Shown here: positions 61,004 through 64,000 of the stretch, piece by piece
Layout of the letters: each line of letters starts with the position of its first letter
Position numbering within the stretch: the stretch's first letter is position 1
NCBI RefSeq assembly: GCF_014649695.1
Contig: NZ_BMTN01000002.1
Location: 62,001-126,000 of the forward strand
Source: Streptomyces kurssanovii
GTDB lineage: Bacteria; Actinomycetota; Actinomycetes; Streptomycetales; Streptomycetaceae
DNA: 64,000 bases
Direction of reading: 5' to 3'
Made by a program: the position numbers and the translations under genes
Notes under the pieces: model-generated
What the model was told of the DNA's origin: nothing
The model's database searches: none
The model's input: only the letters and a program-made list of their open reading frames with translations

Positions 61004-63223
61004 TTAAGCGGTGAGCTCCTGGAGCAGTGCCTCACGCAGTCGTGCGGCCCGCTCCGCGACCTCCGCGGGGCCGAGCTCGACGGCCCTGGCGCACCACCGC
61101 TGGCCCTCGGCCAGCTCTCCCCGGCGAGCGGCGAGCAGCGCCAGCCGCAGTGCGGCCCTGCCGTGCCCGGCCCGCGCGGCCCGCGTCCACCACAGCGATG
61201 CCTCACGCTCGCTGCCCTCGCGGGCGAGCAGGAGCCCGAGGTTGAACGCGCCGCTGCGGCTGCCCGCCTCCGCCGCCTCGCGGTACCAGCGGGCGGCGTC
61301 GGCCATGTCACCGCGGGCGGCGGCCAGCATGCCCACCCGCACCTGGGCGCGACGGTGGCCCTGCTCCGCGGCCCGCTCGTACCACTCCTCGCACTCGCTC
61401 TTCTCCGCCACGGGCTCCCCGAGGGCCGGCGGTCCGGGCGGCGGGCGGCGGGCGTCCAGCACGCTGGCGAGCCGGAACGCCGCCTCCGCGCTGCCGCCGC
61501 CCGCGGCGCAGCGCAGATGGCGCTCCGCGCCCTGCTCGTCACCGTCCCTGAGCAGGGCGATGCCGACCTGGAGCGCCGCCTCCGTGTGCCCGGCCGCCGC
61601 GGCCCTCTCGTACCAGGTGAGAGCCGTACGGTCGTCGTCGCGGCCGGCGTGGAGGATGCCCAGGTTGAAGGCAGCGTCCACGCTGCCCGCCTCCGCCGCC
61701 TTGGAGAACCACGGCTCGGCGCCGACCGGGTCGCCCGCCTGAAGCAGCAGGACGGCGAGCGCGTTGGCGGCCTCGCGGTGTCCGGCGTAGGCGGCCCGGC
61801 GGTACCACTGCTCGGCCTGGGCCGTACGGTCCTGAGCAGCACAGAGCAGACCCAGGTTGTACGCGCCGTTGACGTCGCCCGCGTCCATGGCGGCGCGGTA
61901 CCAGCGCTCCGCCGTCTGCGACTCGCCTCGGGCCGCGTGCAGCGCGCCGAGGGCGTTGGCCGCGTTGCCGTCGCCCTCCTGGGCGGCTCGCAGCCACCAC
62001 ACGGCCGCGCTCTCCTCGTCGCCCGCGTCGCGCAGCAGGAAGGCGAGCGCGCAGGCGGCACGGGCCTCGCCGTCCTTGGCGGCCGTGAGATACCAGCGTC
62101 CGGCCTCCTTCAGCCGGCCGCGCCTCTCGAGGATCGCCCCCAGGTGCAGGGCGGCCCGGCGGTGGCCTCGTGCGGCGGCCTGCCGGTACCACTGGGCGGC
62201 CTCGTCGAGCAGGGCACCGCCGGGATCCACGGGCCGCTCCCGCGCGCCGGAGCCGCTCGCACCGGGACGGCCGTCGCCTGCCCGGCGTCCGGCCGGGTGC
62301 TCGCCCGCCGCGGGCCCGACGTCGGCGAGCACGCGCAGGGCGGGGTCGGTCGTCCCGACGGCGCCCGGGCCCGTCGCGGCGGCCGCGGACTCGTCGCGAC
62401 GCGCCTCTGACCGTCCCGCACCGCCCTTGGACACACCGGCGGGCCGCGCTCCGTCCTCACCGCGGCGGGCACGCCGCACGGCGTCCCTCGCGGTACCCGG
62501 CTCCACCGGGCCCGTGCCGACCAGCCTCCCGACACCGTCGGTCGTGCGGCACTCCTGTGCCGCCCGGCGCTCCAGGGCACGGGCAAGCCGGTACGCCGCC
62601 TCGCGGTGGCCCTGCTCCGCGGCCGTACGCAGCCAGCGCTCGGCGCCCACATCGCTACGGTGCTCCAGCAGGTCGGCGAGTGCGTACGCGCCAAGGGCGT
62701 GGCCCTGCTCCGCGGACTGGCGCAGCCAGTACTCGGCGGCCGGCTCGTCGCCCCGCTCGCGGAAGTGACGTCCCAGGGCGTGCGCGGCGGCGGCGGATCC
62801 TGCAACGGCGGCGATCCGCCACCAGCCGGCCGCCTCGTCCGCGTAGCCGCGCTGGTGGAGGAGTACGCCGAGGTTGTTGGCCGCGGCGCGATCCCCGTCG
62901 GCGGTGGCGCCCCGCAGATAGGGCTCCGCGCCGTCGAGGTCTCCGCGGCGCAACAGCAGCGCGCCGAGGACGCTCATCGCCGCGGTGTCACCGCCGTCGG
63001 CAGCGCTCCGGTGGCGCGCCTCCGCGCCTGCGGTCTCCACCGTGTCGGCGCTGTCGTCGTCCGTGTTGTCGTGGCCGGCGTTGTCGTGACCGGTGTCGCT
63101 CCGGTCCTGGCCCGTGTGGTCGGCACGGACCGCGGCGTCGATCCCGTCCGCCACGTTTCCGGCATGCGGCTGCACAAACCGCCCTGTCTCCAACAGAGTT
63201 GCCCTGTCCCCCATAAATTCCAT
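61004..63223 (-). CDS. Large Sel1/TPR repeat protein
   Basis: A 739-residue protein made of about fifteen Sel1-like repeats of ~36 residues (for example AANNLGVLLHQRGYADEAAG, AAFNLGILHAGRDDDRTALT). A hydrophilic disordered insert at about residues 225-330 interrupts the array (TTDGVGRLVGTGPVEPG to ARERPVDPGG). No signal peptide or membrane helix. Solenoids of this kind act as protein-interaction scaffolds; the partner is unknown. ATG 63223 follows AGGTGG. It lies between two identical initiator tRNA genes on the same strand. Confidence 0.85.
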   Translation of the reverse strand: MEFMGDRATLLETGRFVQPHAGNVADGIDAAVRADHTGQDRSDTGHDNAGHDNTDDDSADTVETAGAEARHRSAADGGDTAAMSVLGALLLRRGDLDGAEPYLRGATADGDRAAANNLGVLLHQRGYADEAAGWWRIAAVAGSAAAAHALGRHFRERGDEPAAEYWLRQSAEQGHALGAYALADLLEHRSDVGAERWLRTAAEQGHREAAYRLARALERRAAQECRTTDGVGRLVGTGPVEPGTARDAVRRARRGEDGARPAGVSKGGAGRSEARRDESAAAATGPGAVGTTDPALRVLADVGPAAGEHPAGRRAGDGRPGASGSGARERPVDPGGALLDEAAQWYRQAAARGHRRAALHLGAILERRGRLKEAGRWYLTAAKDGEARAACALAFLLRDAGDEESAAVWWLRAAQEGDGNAANALGALHAARGESQTAERWYRAAMDAGDVNGAYNLGLLCAAQDRTAQAEQWYRRAAYAGHREAANALAVLLLQAGDPVGAEPWFSKAAEAGSVDAAFNLGILHAGRDDDRTALTWYERAAAAGHTEAALQVGIALLRDGDEQGAERHLRCAAGGGSAEAAFRLASVLDARRPPPGPPALGEPVAEKSECEEWYERAAEQGHRRAQVRVGMLAAARGDMADAARWYREAAEAGSRSGAFNLGLLLAREGSEREASLWWTRAARAGHGRAALRLALLAARRGELAEGQRWCARAVELGPAEVAERAARLREALLQELTA

Positions 63224-63386
63224 CGTCGCACCACCTGCAACCCGCGTACACCTGGTATACCGCAGCCAGAGAGGTCACTTCAGCGTTTTGTCGACATGCC
63301 CACAGAGAGATAAGTCAAACACGTTCGGGCCCAACTCACGGCGCACGGCGCGCACTTCGGCGTCACAAAGATGAACGCAGACATGA

Positions 63387-63423
63387 AGAAGACCCGGATC
63401 CTGAAGGATCCGGGCCCTCTTCT
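63387..63423 (-). terminator. Terminator of tRNA-fMet gene 2
   Basis: CCCGGATCC (63393-63401) pairs with GGATCCGGG (63406-63414) around TGAA, flanked by AGAAGA and TCTTCT that can extend the stem. Confidence 0.82.
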
Positions 63424-63427
63424 TCAG

Positions 63428-63501
63428 TAGCGGGGACAGGATTTGAACCTGCGACCTCTGGGTTATGAGCCCAGCGAGCTACCGAGCTGCTCCACCCCGC
63501 G
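63428..63501 (-). tRNA. Initiator tRNA-fMet (CAU), copy 2
   Basis: The 74-base sequence is identical to the first copy, including the GGG/CCC anticodon stem and the unpaired first base. CCA is not encoded. A hairpin terminator follows five bases beyond the 3' end. Confidence 0.96.
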
Positions 63502-63558
63502 TCGTTGTGTTGCAACCGTACCACGACGCGGGATGGTGCCTGCTCGGCCCTGTGGTCC

Positions 63559-64000
63559 TCAGTCCGCGGGCGCCCCTTCGTCCGGTTCGGCGTCCGGCTC
63601 GGCGCCAGGCGTCGCCTCCGAACCCGGCGCGGACTCCGGCTGCGCCTTCTGCGCGTCGGCCGCCCGCTGCAGAGCGGCCTCCAGAGCGGCCTGTGCCTTG
63701 CCGTAGGCGGCCCAGTCCGTCGGGTTCTTCTCGAGAGCCGCCCTGGCGTCGTCGTACGCCTTCTGGGCATCCGCGATGGCGTCCTGGAGCGCGGCGTCAC
63801 CGGTGGCCGGCGGCTCGGTGGGCTCGGTGGGCGGCTCGTCCGGTTCGGTCGGCGGGGTCTCCTCGTCCGGTGCGCCCTCCGCACCGAAGACCTGACCGAG
63901 CGCGCCGGCGAGGTCGTCGGCGAAACCGATCTTCTGGCCGTAGACGACCGCGACCTTGCTCAGCAGCGGGAACTCGGATCCGCGTCCCTGGGCGTAGATG
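63559..64000 (-). CDS. UPF0182 family membrane protein (C-terminal part)
   Basis: The last ~147 residues of a protein whose start lies outside the window. IYAQGRGSEFPLLSKVAVVYGQKIGFADDLAGALGQVFG is the recognisable end of the UPF0182 family core (given here as separate stretches: YAQGRGSEFPLLSK, VVYGQKIGFADDLAGAL). It is followed by an acidic Pro/Glu/Thr tail (EETPPTEPDEPPTEPTEPP), a helical segment (ALQDAIADAQKAYDDARAAL) and another disordered end. Family members are large proteins with about seven membrane helices near the N-terminus and unknown function. Confidence 0.85.
   Translation of the reverse strand, partial: IYAQGRGSEFPLLSKVAVVYGQKIGFADDLAGALGQVFGAEGAPDEETPPTEPDEPPTEPTEPPATGDAALQDAIADAQKAYDDARAALEKNPTDWAAYGKAQAALEAALQRAADAQKAQPESAPGSEATPGAEPDAEPDEGAPAD

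Noticed and set aside
60861-63501. Integrated element bounded by tRNA attachment sites
   Set aside because: No integrase, excisionase or phage gene lies between the tRNAs. Both copies are complete genes with their own terminators.
1-64000. CRISPR array, transposase or biosynthetic gene cluster
   Set aside because: No spaced direct repeats, no transposase motifs and no polyketide, peptide-synthetase or terpene-cyclase genes were found. The lone prenyl synthase is not a full cluster.

Overview
The window is chromosomal DNA of a high-GC actinomycete, almost certainly a Streptomyces species. Codons end overwhelmingly in G or C, GTG starts are common, and several gene neighbourhoods are recognisable from Streptomyces: the chitobiose/GlcNAc das locus with its GntR regulator, sigR-rsrA, the sigH/anti-sigma pair, wblE beside a PdtaS-type kinase, nickel superoxide dismutase, catalase-CatR, and a B12-riboswitch-controlled class Ia ribonucleotide reductase. 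Gene order resembles the S. coelicolor sodN-das-nrd-sigR chromosomal arm; that comparison is from memory, not a search. About 60 protein genes and two initiator tRNA genes are listed. I see no insertion sequence, prophage, plasmid origin or CRISPR array.

Layout: 1-2282 holds the end of a membrane protein with an extracellular amino-acid-binding-like domain. 2395-9359 carries metabolic and secreted hydrolases (MBL hydrolase, GH5 glycosidase, quinone-type reductase, Tat-exported PhoD with a coupled partner, malic enzyme). 9884-12617 is an amino-acid ABC operon. 12717-18863 contains a methyltransferase, a CGNR protein, sodX/sodN, a membrane glycosyltransferase with an unusual start, a 5'-truncated LysR remnant and small proteins. 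19009-21558 is the most striking locus: a polyprenyl diphosphate synthase downstream of a family 2B encapsulin shell protein carrying a cyclic-nucleotide-binding domain. 21707-26143 has a PLP enzyme, a Na+/H+ antiporter with a UBP zinc-finger partner, and the anti-sigma/SigH operon.

27106-30353 holds a lipid-kinase-like gene, wblE and the PdtaS-type histidine kinase. 30691-37784 is the das locus: SIS-type aminosugar enzyme, NagZ-like hexosaminidase, DasC/DasB permeases, DasA lipoprotein, and divergent DasR with two dre-like operators. A third dre-like site lies upstream of the PdtaS kinase. 37965-39877 is a monocarboxylate-type symporter with its small partner. 40601-44261 has NrdR-box-like repeats, a cobalamin riboswitch and nrdAB. 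44341-50235 contains a cell-wall peptidase, peptide deformylase, a TPR protein, two HD-domain membrane proteins and rsrA, followed by sigR with its self-recognised promoter. 51146-58561 carries housekeeping genes (SRAP, M50 protease, aroA, rsgA, SMR exporter, TetR, hisN, CBS protein). 58674-60702 is katA/catR. 60861-63501 holds two identical initiator tRNAs flanking a Sel1-repeat protein, and the window ends inside a UPF0182 membrane protein.

Recurring themes are redox and metal stress (sodN, katA-catR, SigR-RsrA, WblE), aminosugar sensing through DasR, and ribonucleotide supply under B12 control. Perfect or near-perfect hairpins close most transcription units and are listed individually.
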